A stretch of 64,000 nucleotides of DNA from Trematomus loennbergii (GCA_012861695.1 JAAOOA010000439.1:124001-188000); one strand, 5' to 3'; shown: positions 53,901-56,340, numbered from the stretch's first letter. A program made the numbers and translations. Notes: generated by a model from the sequence alone, not told the origin.

Positions 53901-55200
53901 CTGGGAGTCCCAGCAGCTTCTACTGAAGCCAGTCCCCAACTCCGGGGACTTCCGGCCGGGGACTTCGGGTGGCAGTATACGCCGTGAATTGTTTGCGGCC
54001 TGCCAGTAAACCCAAAGCAGAAGAAGAAGTGACGTCAGCGGCTTCATTTGCCTAATCCTTCCCCAGGAACTTATTCCGGTGTGAACGCGATCTGTACTTA
54101 GTTCATGAGAACTAAAGAGTTCTCATGTGGGAAAAGTACTGCGGTGTGAATGCGCCTTTTGAGGGTTTGTGACTTTGCAGACCGTTTACATGCAGAAAAA
54201 GCTACATAACACACAAGGGGACAGGTAATAACCGGAAAAGCTTATGATGGGACCTTTAAGTAAGAGGGTGCAGTGCCCCTGTAACATGGTTTAGACCAGG
54301 GGTCTCCAACACTTTTAAAACTTGTTGAGAGCTAAAAACTAGTCTTTGCTGCTGCCTCAAAGAGGAGCAGGGGGAGAGGAGGAGAGGAGGGAGAGGAGCA
54401 GGGGGAGAGGAGCAGAGAGGGGGGAGAGGAGCAGAGAGGAGGGAGACAGGAGAGGCTGATTCAGGAGCAGAGACACACTCACAACTATAAATGAACCAAA
54501 AATAAATAAACAAGTGTTTTTTCATATTGGATATGGAATGTTATTGGTTATGGCCATGTTCTTATGATTTTATGATTATTGAAATGTATACAGTTCTGTT
54601 TCATATAGGTGTTTCCATAGATCTAGTCTCTTTATTTTCCCCTCAAAGTGCACCAGATTGATGCATTTAACTCCAAAATAAATTTAAAAAATCTTACTGG
54701 GGGAGCATGCCCCCGGACCCCCCTAGAGGATTTAAGGTCCACCCCCACTTAAAATCACATGGATAGGTTCCTAAATACATTTACCATTTAAAAAAAAATA
54801 GTAACCCATGTCCATATGTTTATTTGTGGGTAGTAGATTTAAACTATAGGGCTATCACTACGGGCCCTGCCTGTACCTGTTCGCTCTGCCATCGCGTGAA
54901 GGGTCTGCTAACAAGCGACCAACAGAAAGGTTAATGTTAATGTTGTTGCACGTCACAAAGGCACCTCAACCCCCCCCCCCGCTACCACCACCCCCCAAGT
55001 ATATTTCAGATCTGTGGGAAACACTGCGTGTGTTTTGCTCACCTTAACAAAGTTGTCAGGGAAGAGGCCCCTCTTCCCGTTGAGGTCCCCCTCCATCCAG
55101 CCATCCTCTTCTATATAGCGCACGTTCTTGATGATCTCGCCCGGTCGCAGGGTCAGTTCGTCATCATGGAGCGCGTCGTACTCATACTCCACCAGGACCT
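2790..55200 (-). CDS. cd2ap: CD2-associated protein (cd2ap), partial gene of 15 visible coding exons
   Basis: CD2AP is a cytoplasmic adaptor whose three SH3 domains bind receptor-endocytosis and actin partners and whose middle binds capping protein. The exons seen here encode, in order, SH3A, SH3B, a conserved [12 protein letters not shown] block, SH3C, a proline-rich region and the capping-protein motif. Segments such as [31 protein letters not shown] and [11 protein letters not shown] match CD2AP better than SH3KBP1, which has TTSRPKATGRRPP in the first place. Exons (high to low coordinate): 55200-55043, 44283-44106, 42641-42541, 41508-41382, 39569-39391, 35958-35874, 35633-35539, 30583-30487, 27921-27868, 17505-17469, 14186-14124, 11011-10867, 10594-10485, 5871-5756, 2873-2790. 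About 545 codons are present against roughly 640 in human CD2AP. The start-codon exon and the C-terminal coiled-coil exons are missing from the window. Exon numbers used here assume one upstream coding exon. Confidence 0.93.
3076..4658. mobile_element. hAT-type non-autonomous element, 1.58 kb, composite
   Basis: The ends are CAGTGTTCATTT and its inverse AAATGAACACTG, flanked by an exact 8-bp target duplication CTGTGTGA (3068-3075 and 4659-4666), as hAT transposition produces. Inside are relict pieces of other repeats. Around 3340-3650 is a decayed copy of the BED-finger leader seen at 58010-58255. At 3657-4150 is a widespread AAGTACTCAGATCTTAAGTA-type fish repeat. At 4279-4348 is the right end of the 57698-58743 family (GATACCCATCCCTA). 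No intact transposase is present. Confidence 0.9.
4955..5410 (-). mobile_element. non-LTR retrotransposon fragment (RT C-terminus)
   Basis: The minus strand at 5158-4955 reads [18 protein letters not shown] and continues to a short Ser/His-rich tail. This is the typical end of a LINE reverse transcriptase (xRAFSxxAPxLWNSLPxxxR). The adjoining 5160-5410 segment (ending in CAGCAGAGTTCTGGACC) belongs to a LINE-like repeat common in fish. The fragment is 5' truncated and not coding as a whole. Confidence 0.7.
5756..5871 (-). CDS. cd2ap: cd2ap exon 15: capping-protein-interaction (CPI) motif
   Basis: Encodes [20 protein letters not shown], continuing [19 protein letters not shown]. The string [17 protein letters not shown] fits the published CPI consensus LxHxTxxRPKx6P at every fixed position. 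This motif lets CD2AP and CIN85 bind actin capping protein and modulate its activity at filament ends. Human CD2AP has [20 protein letters not shown] here, so the motif core is unchanged. Acceptor TTCTCACAG, donor GTGAGA, 116 nt, ending in phase 0. A hAT element begins only 96 bp upstream at 5967. Confidence 0.96.
5967..7448 (+). mobile_element. hAT-type element with ZMYM/TTF-like transposase remnant
   Basis: Terminal inverted repeats CAGCCGCGGCG and CGCCGCGGCTG are bounded by an exact 8-bp duplication CCTGCAAC (5959-5966 and 7449-7456). Inside, 6298-6777 is a decayed reading frame. It starts [14 protein letters not shown], runs through a Pro/Ser-rich segment, stops at 6511-6513 (TAG), and resumes with [20 protein letters not shown] and VFCQMCRHF. 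The latter is the TTF-type zinc finger at the N terminus of ZMYM1-like hAT transposases (Trp/Tyr, then CxxC, then HxxC near KHECSAAH). The catalytic region is missing, so the element is an internally deleted derivative. Confidence 0.92.
7457..8542. other. intron 14 stretch without recognised feature
   Basis: A/T-rich intronic DNA between two hAT elements. Only short frames occur and no named repeat or exon-like signal was recognised. Confidence 0.55.
8543..9850. mobile_element. hAT-type non-autonomous element, 1.31 kb
   Basis: The left end CAGTGGTTCTCAAA and right end TTTGAGAAACACTT are imperfect inverted repeats. An exact 8-bp target duplication TACTAGGG flanks the element (8535-8542 and 9851-9858). 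The interior contains a GGGGCATGCTCCCCCGGG segment near 9208 and a (CT)n tract near 9620-9640. There is no transposase frame. Confidence 0.9.
9859..10060. repeat. interspersed fish repeat (CATAGACTGTATATA type)
   Basis: The segment starts CATAGACTGTATATATAAAT and includes GTGACGCCACCCATAGGATT and GGGCGGAGCCGG. I recognise it as a moderately repeated teleost sequence. The boundaries are approximate and no internal coding is seen. Confidence 0.5.
10130..10312 (-). repeat. tRNA-type SINE or SINE fragment
   Basis: On the minus strand the segment opens GTGACAGTAGCTCAGTCTGT, resembling a tRNA box A (TAGCTCAGT), and continues with a GGTACTTGGAGCAAGGCA body. The box B is poor. It lies in cd2ap intron 14. 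It is not a functional tRNA gene because no cloverleaf can be drawn. Confidence 0.5.
10485..10594 (-). CDS. cd2ap: cd2ap exon 14: linker beginning NGEV
   Basis: Encodes [20 protein letters not shown] followed by [17 protein letters not shown]. The start matches KINGEVSSISSKFETEP of human CD2AP. Acceptor GTCTCTAG, donor GTATGT, 110 nt, phase 2 in and phase 1 out. It lies 272 bp from exon 13. The segment is rich in Ser and Lys and is probably disordered. Confidence 0.9.
10867..11011 (-). CDS. cd2ap: cd2ap exon 13: main proline-rich region
   Basis: Encodes [18 protein letters not shown], then [20 protein letters not shown] and LAPSP. It matches human CD2[23 protein letters not shown] and PKRPEKPVPPPP. 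This segment carries several PxxP-type SH3 ligand motifs. The exon is 145 nt, with a TGTTTCAG acceptor and a GTAAGT donor, entering in phase 1 and leaving in phase 2. The match includes the exact spacing of [11 protein letters not shown], one of the better identifiers of the gene. Confidence 0.93.
11012..12800. other. intron 12 stretch, mostly featureless
   Basis: A/T-rich intron. A short LINE-tail-like piece (ATACTTTATTGACC, near 11428) is the only repeat-like sequence seen. No exon candidates with good splice sites and CD2AP-like coding were found. Confidence 0.5.
12822..12856. repeat. 35-bp perfect palindrome
   Basis: ACACGTTCATTTAATAT is followed by one base and its exact reverse complement. 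The arms are 17 bp, A/T-rich in the middle. Such palindromes can form cruciforms and are often unstable. No gene is associated. Confidence 0.85.
12957..13072. repeat. (TG)n microsatellite
   Basis: About 115 bp of TG dinucleotide repeats interrupted several times by GGTG units. It is intronic and likely polymorphic in length. Confidence 0.95.
13494..13581. repeat. partial duplication of exon 12 donor region, copy A
   Basis: ATGAGATGCTAATGTGTGAT through GGATCCTACCTCTGTCCTCTG repeats the sequence at 14061-14135 with one or two substitutions and an extra 13-bp unit (GCTAATGTGTGAT). On the minus strand it carries the last 12 bases of exon 12 and the same donor (GTAGGATCC). It has no acceptor or full exon, so it is not a coding exon. 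Confidence 0.9.
14061..14135. repeat. partial duplication of exon 12 donor region, copy B (parent)
   Basis: This copy spans the real exon 12 3' end and donor plus 63 bases of the following intron. It pairs with copy A about 490 bp away in the same orientation. Confidence 0.9.
14124..14186 (-). CDS. cd2ap: cd2ap exon 12: proline-rich linker
   Basis: A 63-nt exon, phase 1 in and out, encoding [21 protein letters not shown]. It corresponds loosely to the human stretch AAEKKYFSLKPEEKDEK, which is poorly conserved, so the call rests mainly on splice signals (TTTTTCAG and GTAGGA), phase, and order between exons 11 and 13. The last 12 bases of this exon with its donor and about 60 bases of the downstream intron are duplicated at 13494-13581. 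Four copies of an 8-bp unit containing ACGTCA lie 26 bp upstream of the acceptor. Confidence 0.82.
14212..14249. repeat. 8-bp tandem repeat AACGTCAC x4.5
   Basis: Four exact copies of AACGTCAC and a partial fifth. Each contains ACGTCA, a CRE half-site in reverse. It sits 26 bp beyond the exon 12 acceptor on the intron side. A regulatory role is only a possibility. Confidence 0.85.
14802..16066. mobile_element. TTAA-type repeat relic, interrupted by a hAT element
   Basis: The part after the hAT insert (15777-16066) is closely similar to 50832-51240, sharing GACATCTCTAAGC, GCTCTGGTTTCAGACAGAGG and GAGCTTTTTGAACATTAAAG. The left end begins at TTAAACGGGCCC. The right end lacks a clear TTAA, so the piggyBac-like assignment is tentative. 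Confidence 0.55.
14833..15768 (-). mobile_element. hAT-type non-autonomous element carrying a BED-finger exon
   Basis: TIRs TAGGGCTGCAACAAACGACT and the matching right end TAGTTGTTGCACCCCTA are flanked by an exact 8-bp duplication TTGTGGTT (14825-14832 and 15769-15776). On the minus strand near 15500-15280 is a BED-type zinc-finger fragment: [20 protein letters not shown] then HLAKVHH (CxxC ... HxxxxH). It begins near an ATGGCGGAGAG start but is shifted relative to it, and there is no catalytic domain. The same leader occurs at 58010-58255. Confidence 0.93.
16067..17468. other. intron 11 stretch without recognised feature
   Basis: A/T-rich intron up to exon 11. No named repeat, RNA gene or exon-like signal was recognised. 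Confidence 0.5.
17469..17505 (-). CDS. cd2ap: cd2ap exon 11: KPKKPPPP micro-exon
   Basis: A 37-nt exon encoding [12 protein letters not shown] plus one base. It matches the [10 protein letters not shown] segment that follows SH3C in CD2AP and the RPKKPPPPS segment in SH3KBP1, a polyproline stretch that can act as an SH3 ligand. The acceptor is TTCCTGCCAG and the donor GTGAGTAA. It is isolated by about 10 kb of repeat-rich intron upstream and 3.3 kb downstream, and could easily be missed by automatic annotation. Confidence 0.88.
17790..18310. repeat. left arm of a large inverted repeat
   Basis: This segment is the inverse of 21155-21535 at high identity, including the shared strings CAACACTTTCTCAGAATCAA, TTTGTTTGCAGTTCTCTTTG and GGGTGCGTCCCCATTGGCTA. 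The arms are about 2.8 kb apart and enclose the hAT element at 18406-19703. The left arm carries an extra ~130-bp hairpin (17811-17940) absent from the right arm. No terminal duplication was identified, so the class of the parent element is unknown. Confidence 0.85.
17806..17940. repeat. ~135-bp foldback hairpin inserted in the left arm
   Basis: GTAACAAATGTATTG at 17806 is mirrored by CAATACATCTGTTAC ending at 17940, and ATAGCAAAGTGGTT by AACCACTTTGCTAT. The two ~60-bp arms pair imperfectly around a short loop. The right arm of the larger repeat reads straight through this point (ACTGTAACATATGGG), which shows the hairpin is an insertion in one copy. Confidence 0.8.
18406..19703. mobile_element. 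hAT-like element with CAGTGGCGGC ends, 5-bp duplication
   Basis: The left end CAGTGGCGGCCGGC and the right end GCCGCCACTG are inverted repeats. A 5-bp direct repeat ACAAG flanks them (18401-18405 and 19704-19708). A 5-bp duplication is shorter than the usual hAT 8 bp, so the superfamily is provisional. The interior holds a GGACCCCCCTAG motif near 19634 and no recognised transposase. Confidence 0.75.
18659..18698. repeat. 17-bp perfect hairpin inside the element
   Basis: CCTCTCGTCTGGGCGCT is followed by a six-base loop (ATGCAC) and its exact reverse complement. It is GC-rich and would form a stable RNA hairpin if transcribed. Confidence 0.85.
19709..21154. other. interior of inverted-repeat block, unclassified
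   Basis: Unclassified DNA between the hAT element and the right arm. A LINE-tail-like string (ACTTTATCAATCCCAAATTG) occurs near 20921. No transposase or host exon was recognised. Confidence 0.45.
21155..21535. repeat. right arm of the large inverted repeat
   Basis: Inverse of 17790-18310 without the hairpin insertion. It ends at CATATGTTACAGTATACACG. Both arms have frames of about 90-110 codons with similar translations, but these follow from the repeat identity and carry no known domain. Confidence 0.85.
22324..22500. mobile_element. hAT-type end fragment (AGGGCTGTAAAAGTTAA)
   Basis: AGGGCTGTAAAAGTTAAAAA and GCATTAACGCGTGCACG resemble a common fish hAT end (AGGGCTGTCAAAGTTAACGC). The opposite end was not found, so this is a truncated relic with approximate limits. 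Confidence 0.45.
22563..22700. repeat. TTTATTTATATAGCACATTT-type fish repeat
   Basis: AAGTTTTATTTATATAGCAC and GCCAAAGTGCTGTACAT are the signature of a very abundant teleost interspersed repeat tail. The flanking 22700-23100 may include further repeat (a TATTTAGGCTCTGTG string) but I cannot classify it. Confidence 0.65.
23661..24799. mobile_element. PIF/Harbinger-like non-autonomous element, copy 1
   Basis: The ends TGCCCCTTTCACATCAACGC and GCGCTGGTGTGAAAGCCTCA are inverted repeats of one family with copies at 32367-32902 and 36650-37025. A 3-bp TCT flanks both sides, the length expected for Harbinger elements. Inside is a subterminal structure in which TCTTAGCTCCGGA and its inverse face each other (23755-23830). 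Copy 3 shows a Myb/SANT-like start codon region, typical of the second Harbinger protein. Confidence 0.7.
24819..25481. mobile_element. PIF/Harbinger-like element, TAGCCGCGTTCACACC family
   Basis: TAGCCGCGTTCACACCGGAG at the left and GGTGTGAACGCGGCTA at the right are 16-bp inverted ends. A shortened relative lies at 53628-54158. Inside, ATGGCAACACAAAA begins a decayed frame with GDEEVSAFW, resembling the start of a Myb-like DNA-binding domain. A 47-bp palindrome lies at 25183-25229. A target duplication is not clear. Confidence 0.7.
25183..25229. repeat. 47-bp perfect palindrome
   Basis: GGCTTCAGTAGAAGCTGCTG plus GGA forms a 23-nt arm, followed by one base and its exact reverse complement. 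The identical palindrome recurs at 53884-53930. Confidence 0.92.
26140..26321 (-). mobile_element. truncated TTAA-type element (52976 family)
   Basis: Reverse complement of the left part of the element at 52976-54259, sharing GACCTCAACAATGGAATTAT and CATGGGACCTTTAA. One end is at TTAA 26318-26321. The other end is lost around 26140. Confidence 0.75.
26577..27291. mobile_element. TTAA-flanked piggyBac-like MITE, copy 1
   Basis: TTAAAGGTCTCCTATCATG at the left and its inverted partner CACGATAGGTCCCCTTTAA at the right give ~19-bp ends with TTAA target sites, as piggyBac elements make. Related copies lie at 40050-40664 and 47882-49246. The shared interior (CAAGGATTATTTCTGAAACA and TATGGAGCTCAAA) has no transposase. 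Confidence 0.85.
27560..27690. repeat. SINE-like tail fragment
   Basis: CAACTCTATTATAGAGCACT with CCAAAGAGCTGTAAAGAGAA is a divergent version of the fish repeat tail in which ATATAGCAC is followed by CCAAAGTGCTGTACA. It is followed by an A-rich stretch. Confidence 0.45.
27868..27921 (-). CDS. cd2ap: cd2ap exon 10: linker after SH3C
   Basis: A 54-nt exon, phase 0 at both ends, encoding [18 protein letters not shown]. It joins in frame to KPKKPPPP of exon 11, as expected for the CD2AP region after SH3C. The acceptor is TATTTTAG and the donor GTGAGC. Read in the frame that exon 9 delivers after fixing only one missing base, it would meet TGA at once. An internal AG 14 nt into the exon would avoid that stop, but it lacks its own pyrimidine tract. 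I prefer the first acceptor and a second missing base in exon 9. Confidence 0.75.
28246..28420 (-). repeat. LINE 3' tail fragment
   Basis: On the minus strand this reads GGAAATGAGCTCAAAGCTAA, ATCTGGCA and TGTTCATTGATGTGCC, the 3' tail of a fish non-LTR retrotransposon also found at 57620-57697, 58500-58620 and 58744-58805. Confidence 0.65.
28421..29561. other. intron 9 stretch without recognised feature
   Basis: A/T-rich intron with a local tandem-like pattern (AAAGTGCAAGAG, 28419-28552, and TATATGATAGTGTGGATATG near 28735). No gene or named repeat was recognised. Confidence 0.45.
29562..30259. mobile_element. TTAA-flanked piggyBac-like element with GGGTCAATTTGACCC
   Basis: TTAACACTAGAACCGCC at the left and GGCGGTTCTAGTGTTAA at the right are exact 17-bp inverted ends including TTAA. 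The palindrome GGGTCAATTTGACCC sits just inside both ends. The interior includes GATA- and GA-rich simple repeats (29846-29938) and a GC-rich segment, and no transposase frame. Confidence 0.9.
30487..30583 (-). CDS. cd2ap: cd2ap exon 9: second half of SH3C, reading frame broken
   Basis: The exon begins in phase 0 with [17 protein letters not shown], the expected second half of SH3C with its Trp pair. The frame is then lost: after a run of four G (positions 30526-30529 on the plus strand, as C) the conserved VFPDNFVTM is found one frame over. A fifth G would restore it. The exon is 97 nt, yet exon 10 must be read in phase 0, so 99 nt is expected. A second missing base in the AAAA run near the donor would account for the rest. 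The splice sites themselves (TCTAACAG and GTAAGT) look sound. Either two homopolymer errors in the assembly or real damage would explain this. A 4-kb transposon lies 49 nt upstream of the acceptor. Confidence 0.85.
31875..32266 (+). pseudogene. hAT transposase core (RNase H-like), broken
   Basis: After a TTACCTACAG acceptor the frame reads [20 protein letters not shown] and on to [27 protein letters not shown] holds the first acidic residue of the hAT catalytic fold. [13 protein letters not shown] and IHCVAHRLK are the next conserved blocks. A TGA replaces the residue expected after RLK, where relatives have a hydrophobic one. Reading resumes as [15 protein letters not shown] up to the nested element at 32367. 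It is a transposon remnant, not a host gene. Confidence 0.88.
32367..32902. mobile_element. PIF/Harbinger-like element nested in the hAT transposase
   Basis: Second copy of the 23661-24799 family, 536 bp, with ends CCCCCTTTCACACAAACGCG and GCGCTGGTGTGAAAGCC. Flanking TGAG (or TGA) is repeated at 32363-32366 and 32903-32906. Removing the insert and one flank rejoins the transposase frame as KALRELRMLA, which shows the insertion hit coding sequence. Confidence 0.85.
33368..33873. mobile_element. hAT MITE nested in the hAT transposase, 506 bp
   Basis: TAGGGTTGCAAAATTCCGGG and TTTGCAACCCTA are inverted ends, and CCACAGAC is duplicated exactly on each side (33360-33367 and 33874-33881). The subterminal parts contain repeated GGAAACTTTCC units. 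No coding is present. Confidence 0.93.
34275..34508 (+). pseudogene. hAT C-terminal dimerisation segment, remnant
   Basis: Reads [20 protein letters not shown] then SSLSTQ, followed by an acidic tail [13 protein letters not shown] and a stop. AACERGFS is the usual hATC signature. It belongs to the 30633-34675 element and is separated from the catalytic part by frame changes and a nested MITE. Confidence 0.85.
34684..35538. other. intron 8 remainder
   Basis: A/T-rich intron between the transposon and exon 8. A degenerate retroposon-tail string (CAGGGACTGCAGATGAAAAT) occurs at 35010. Nothing else was recognised. Confidence 0.45.
35539..35633 (-). CDS. cd2ap: cd2ap exon 8: first half of SH3C
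   Basis: Encodes [19 protein letters not shown] followed by [13 protein letters not shown]. The pattern is the SH3 beta-strand a plus acidic RT-loop (NEDEL) and diverging turn, as in human CD2AP SH3C ([30 protein letters not shown]). A TTTCCTCAG acceptor and GTAAGG donor frame the 95-nt exon, which ends in phase 0 immediately before the DTGEPGWW start of exon 9. Confidence 0.93.
35874..35958 (-). CDS. cd2ap: cd2ap exon 7: linker before SH3C
   Basis: A short exon (85 nt) encoding [20 protein letters not shown] then RADDNKSK. The sequence is low in conservation, as expected for the disordered linker in front of SH3C. Placement rests on the TTTTAG acceptor, the GTAAAG donor, phase 0 in and phase 1 out, and its position only 240 bp from exon 8. 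The final G is completed by exon 8 to give AKEYC, matching human KAKEYCRTLF. Confidence 0.85.
36650..37025. mobile_element. PIF/Harbinger-like element, copy 3, left end lost
   Basis: Matches the right part of the 32367 copy, sharing ACTCCTGAACAACAA, GGTTACGTCATGACGCAGCA and GGTGTGAAAGCCGCA. It preserves a start codon at 36721 with [20 protein letters not shown], a pattern of spaced Trp and acidic residues like the Myb/SANT-like DNA-binding protein of Harbinger elements. Confidence 0.75.
37495..37616 (+). repeat. tRNA-derived SINE
   Basis: GTGGCTCAAGGGGGAAATGG resembles box A, and GGTCGGGGGTTTGATCCCC fits box B of a tRNA-type promoter. The tail TGTGCTTGGGCAGAACACTG and AGCCCCAAAT is that of a common teleost SINE. 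Confidence 0.8.
37617..39390. other. intron 6 stretch without recognised feature
   Basis: Ordinary-looking intron. A 129-codon open frame at 38686-39075 has no recognisable domain, repeat relation or splice context and is not called as a gene. Confidence 0.45.
39391..39569 (-). CDS. cd2ap: cd2ap exon 6: SH3B-SH3C linker with [12 protein letters not shown] block
   Basis: Encodes a Ser/Thr/Pro-rich start ([17 protein letters not shown]) and then [25 protein letters not shown], which is nearly identical to the human CD2AP block [21 protein letters not shown] and differs from the SH3KBP1 version ([18 protein letters not shown]). This is one of the clearest markers that the gene is cd2ap. Acceptor CCCGCAG, donor GTAAGT, 179 nt, ending in phase 0 after GR. 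Its function beyond linking SH3B and SH3C is not settled by the sequence. Confidence 0.94.
40050..40664. mobile_element. TTAA-flanked piggyBac-like MITE, copy 2
   Basis: TTAAAGGTCACCTATCATG at the left and AATAGGTCCCCTTTAA at the right. The interior matches copy 1 (CAAGGATTATTTCTGAAACA). It lies about 470 bp upstream of exon 6 in cd2ap intron 5 and carries no coding. Confidence 0.85.
40665..41381. other. intron 5 remainder without recognised feature
   Basis: No repeat or exon-like sequence was recognised between the MITE and exon 5. Confidence 0.45.
41382..41508 (-). CDS. cd2ap: cd2ap exon 5: second half of SH3B and start of linker
   Basis: The exon opens with [20 protein letters not shown], giving the conserved Trp pair and the FPSNFVKEL end of SH3B, and continues into an acidic linker ([15 protein letters not shown]). 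It lies between a TGTGCAG acceptor and a GTGAGAG donor, 127 nt, ending with one base in phase 1. Reading through the donor would reach a stop about 35 codons on, so the splice is needed to reach the next conserved block. Confidence 0.93.
42541..42641 (-). CDS. cd2ap: cd2ap exon 4: first half of SH3B
   Basis: This 101-nt exon completes a Lys codon begun in exon 3 and encodes [16 protein letters not shown], then [18 protein letters not shown]. The ALYDY-like LFDYQPQ and the acidic RT-loop NEDELEL are standard SH3 features and match CD2AP SH3B closely. A TTTCACAG acceptor precedes it and a GTATTT donor follows in phase 0. The split of the SH3 domain just before EEGWW is the same as in exons 8 and 9 for SH3C, which supports an origin of the two domains by duplication. 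Confidence 0.94.
42642..44105. other. intron 3 (between exons 3 and 4)
   Basis: A 1.46-kb intron with no mobile element I can identify. It is one of the cleaner parts of the window. Confidence 0.5.
44106..44283 (-). CDS. cd2ap: cd2ap exon 3: linker between SH3A and SH3B
   Basis: The exon joins in phase 0 to SH3A (FVK then ELKKESKEV). It encodes a charged Lys/Glu-rich stretch followed by the conserved block [18 protein letters not shown], the counterpart of human CD2AP NVASLVQRISTYGLPAGG. A T/A-rich tract and AG precede it, and a GTAAGA donor follows, leaving one base (A) for the next codon. The length is 178 nt. No catalytic residues are expected; the block is a family-specific linker conserved between CD2AP and CIN85. 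Confidence 0.92.
44284..46738. other. intron 2, proximal part, no recognised feature
   Basis: A/T-rich intron. No named repeat, exon or RNA gene was recognised. Confidence 0.45.
46739..47885. mobile_element. TTAA-flanked piggyBac-like element, TTAACCT family
   Basis: TTAACCTAAGAGAGACCC at the left and CAGGGCTTAAGAGGTTAA at the right are similar inverted ends with TTAA targets. A 121-codon open frame at 47332-47697 lies inside but has no similarity I recognise. The right TTAA (47882-47885) is also the left TTAA of the next element. Confidence 0.75.
47882..49246. mobile_element. TTAA-flanked piggyBac-like MITE, copy 3, split by a hAT
   Basis: TTAAAGGTCACCTATCATGC at the left and GCATGATAGGTCCCCTTTAA at the right. 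The interior is as in copies 1 and 2, with a hAT element inserted at 47942-48642. The shared TTAA with the previous element shows insertion at an existing TTAA junction. Confidence 0.88.
47942..48642 (+). mobile_element. hAT-type element with BED-finger fragment
   Basis: TAGGGATGCTCCGATCG and CGATCGGAGCATCCCTA are 17-bp exact inverted ends. ATACAAAT is duplicated exactly (47934-47941 and 48643-48650). Inside, 48060-48178 reads [20 protein letters not shown] then CNVCVKQKS, the start of a BED-type zinc finger (aromatic WHYF, then CxxC). The rest of the finger and all catalytic regions are absent. A GA-rich simple repeat (48325-48380) and a short palindrome (48508-48552) follow. Confidence 0.95.
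49247..50831. other. intron 2 stretch, unclassified
   Basis: A possible hAT end relic (TAGGGTTGTAACCACG, 49287) and a CGCCCAC-rich stretch near 49670-49790 are the only notable items. No gene was recognised. Confidence 0.4.
50832..51240. repeat. TTAA-type repeat relic (14802 family)
   Basis: Shares GACATCTCTAAGC, CAGAGCAGACTGGGCTCTGG and GAGCTTTTTGAACATTAAAG with 15777-16066. It ends near TATGTCCTCTTTAA. It also carries a segment (CACAACAAAGCCAGCCAGCT) missing from the other copy. Confidence 0.65.
51241..52975. other. intron 2 stretch with an (AT)n tract
   Basis: An AT dinucleotide repeat at about 52251-52275 is the only simple repeat. No exon or named mobile element was recognised. Confidence 0.45.
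53506..53542. repeat. 37-bp GC-rich perfect palindrome within a repeated cluster
   Basis: CAGGGCGGACTCCCGAGC, one base, then its exact reverse complement. A second, shorter palindrome with the same core (GGACTCCCGAGC) follows at about 53552-53576, and a third, altered, copy at 53596-53620. The cluster includes two copies of GCTCCGGGAGCCTCGCAGGG. Confidence 0.9.
53628..54158. mobile_element. Harbinger-like element relative of 24819-25481
   Basis: Shares long stretches with 24900-25480, including the 47-bp palindrome (53884-53930), ACAAACGCAGAGAGACTAAC, and AACTTATTCCGGTGTGAACG. The left end is diverged, and the right end reads AAAAGTACTGCGGTGTGAA. Confidence 0.8.
54298..54780. mobile_element. 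hAT end fragment with GA-rich minisatellite
   Basis: CAGGGGTCTCCAACAC begins a fragment typical of a hAT end, followed by GAGGAGCAGGGGGAGA-type tandem units (54360-54450). The 54645-54680 segment is the inverse of 60151-60186. It finishes around GGGGGAGCATGCCCCCGGAC (54700), a motif seen in other elements here. Confidence 0.55.
55043..55200 (-). CDS. cd2ap: cd2ap exon 2: SH3A domain
   Basis: This exon encodes almost the whole first SH3 domain: VLVEYEYDA at the start, then the acidic RT-loop HDDEL, the GW of the n-Src region (EEDGWMEG) and the terminal FPDNFVK. These are the aromatic and acidic residues that form the groove for atypical PxxxPR ligands in this family. The 158-nt exon starts after an AG acceptor at 55201-55202 in phase 1, which needs an upstream exon ending ATG-G. 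That layout is what I expect for CD2AP, whose first coding exon is tiny. It ends in phase 0 at a GTGAGC donor. The alternative acceptor two bases downstream (exon start 55198) cannot be excluded without a transcript. The GTG at 55192 is an internal valine codon and is not a start. Confidence 0.92.
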
Positions 55201-55309
55201 CTGCTCAGGACAGCGGGAGGGAGGAAAAGCACACAGAAATTAACAAAATATCAGAGTGACATCTTAAACTAACGCTACTGAGCAATGTCAATTTCACATA
55301 TTTTTTCCT

Positions 55310-55640
55310 ACCATCTATTTATTTATTTATTGGGGTTCGTACAGAACATATACACTTTATAGTCCATGATGGTAAGGGGCAGGAAGAAGAAAGTATTTAT
55401 TTTACCTGCCCCTTACTCAAAAACAGATGGTCTGTCAATCACTGCTACCTACAACCAAATACTTATATTAACATGAAAACAAAAAAACATGAAAACAACC
55501 ATCTACTATCAGTGAAACGGATTACCTGGCAATTTGACATTGTCCATACAGTCTGATTAAGATGTTCATACAGCCCTTTATATAGTTTGGTATGGATTTC
55601 CTCAGTTTAAACCCCACCACAGGATCTATTACTGAGTCAT
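55310..55640. repeat. LINE-like fragment near exon 2
   Basis: GGGGTTCGTACAGAACATAT and GAAAGTATTTATTTTACCTG followed by CCCCTTACTC resemble the degenerate tail of a fish L2/CR1-like element. It starts about 110 bp upstream of exon 2. Confidence 0.5.
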
Positions 55641-55802
55641 AAAACCATTTTATTTAACAGGGCGAGCTTTTTGTATAGAAAACGGAAGAGCAATTAAATA
55701 GTTAAAATAACCCGCAATAATCATAATAGTTCAAAAAAAGCCTCACAGTGATGAGTTGACTTTCTAAATGCATTTTGTCTCTTTTTTTTGTTTAGACAAA
55801 TC

Positions 55803-56340
55803 TTAAAGGTGCCATGTCATGGCCCTTTCTACTGATCATAATTCCATTGTTGAGGTCTACTAGAATAGATTTACATTGTTCAATGTTCCAAAATGGCATT
55901 GGTTTCTCATATAGCATCTCTGTATACACATAGTATGTGTATTCACTCTCTGTCCTACAGCCTTGTTGGAGCTCCTGCCCCCCCCCCCTCCCTATGTGCC
56001 CACTGTGCTCCGATTGGTCAGCTCACCCACTCTGTTCTGATGAGTCCACCACCGTTAGAGCGGAACATCAGTGATTATGTGTTACAATGGCGTTAGCAAC
56101 CAGAAAATGACACCAGTAAGGACAAACAGATGAGAATGCTGCGTGGGGTCTGGGTGCCGTGTTGGCGGGACGTTGCGCAGCTCGCTGCTGTGAGGAGCGG
56201 ACAGTGTGAGCTGGATTACTGGTGTCGTTTCCTGGTTGCTGCGTGGGGTCTGCGAGACAGCGAGACAGCGCGAAACTCAGCTGCCCTGAACACAGCCTGA
56301 GCACCATGGACGCGGGAAGGGGGGGTGCTGAGGGGGCTGC
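55803..56340. mobile_element. TTAA-type element relic (52976 family)
   Basis: Begins TTAAAGGTGCCATGTCATGG and follows the 52976 copy as far as TGGATTACTGGTGTCGTTTC, then diverges. No right TTAA end was found. It is followed by a G-rich patch (GGGAAGGGGGGGTGCTGAGG). Confidence 0.7.

Larger units (their letters stand above)
52976..54259. mobile_element. TTAA-flanked piggyBac-like element with a nested Harbinger-like MITE
   Basis: TTAAAGGTCCCATG at the left and GATGGGACCTTTAA at the right give inverted ends with TTAA targets. The left 450 bp match 55803-56240 and, inverted, 26140-26321. The middle carries a run of GC-rich palindromes (53480-53620). A 53628-54158 segment is a relative of the 24819-25481 element. 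Confidence 0.85.

Noticed and set aside
55192..55192. GTG as the start of the SH3A frame
   Set aside because: It is an internal valine codon; the exon has a good acceptor just upstream and family members begin in a separate exon.
2790..55200. Assignment to SH3KBP1 (CIN85) in place of cd2ap
   Set aside because: Blocks [36 protein letters not shown] and NGEV match CD2AP and differ from SH3KBP1.
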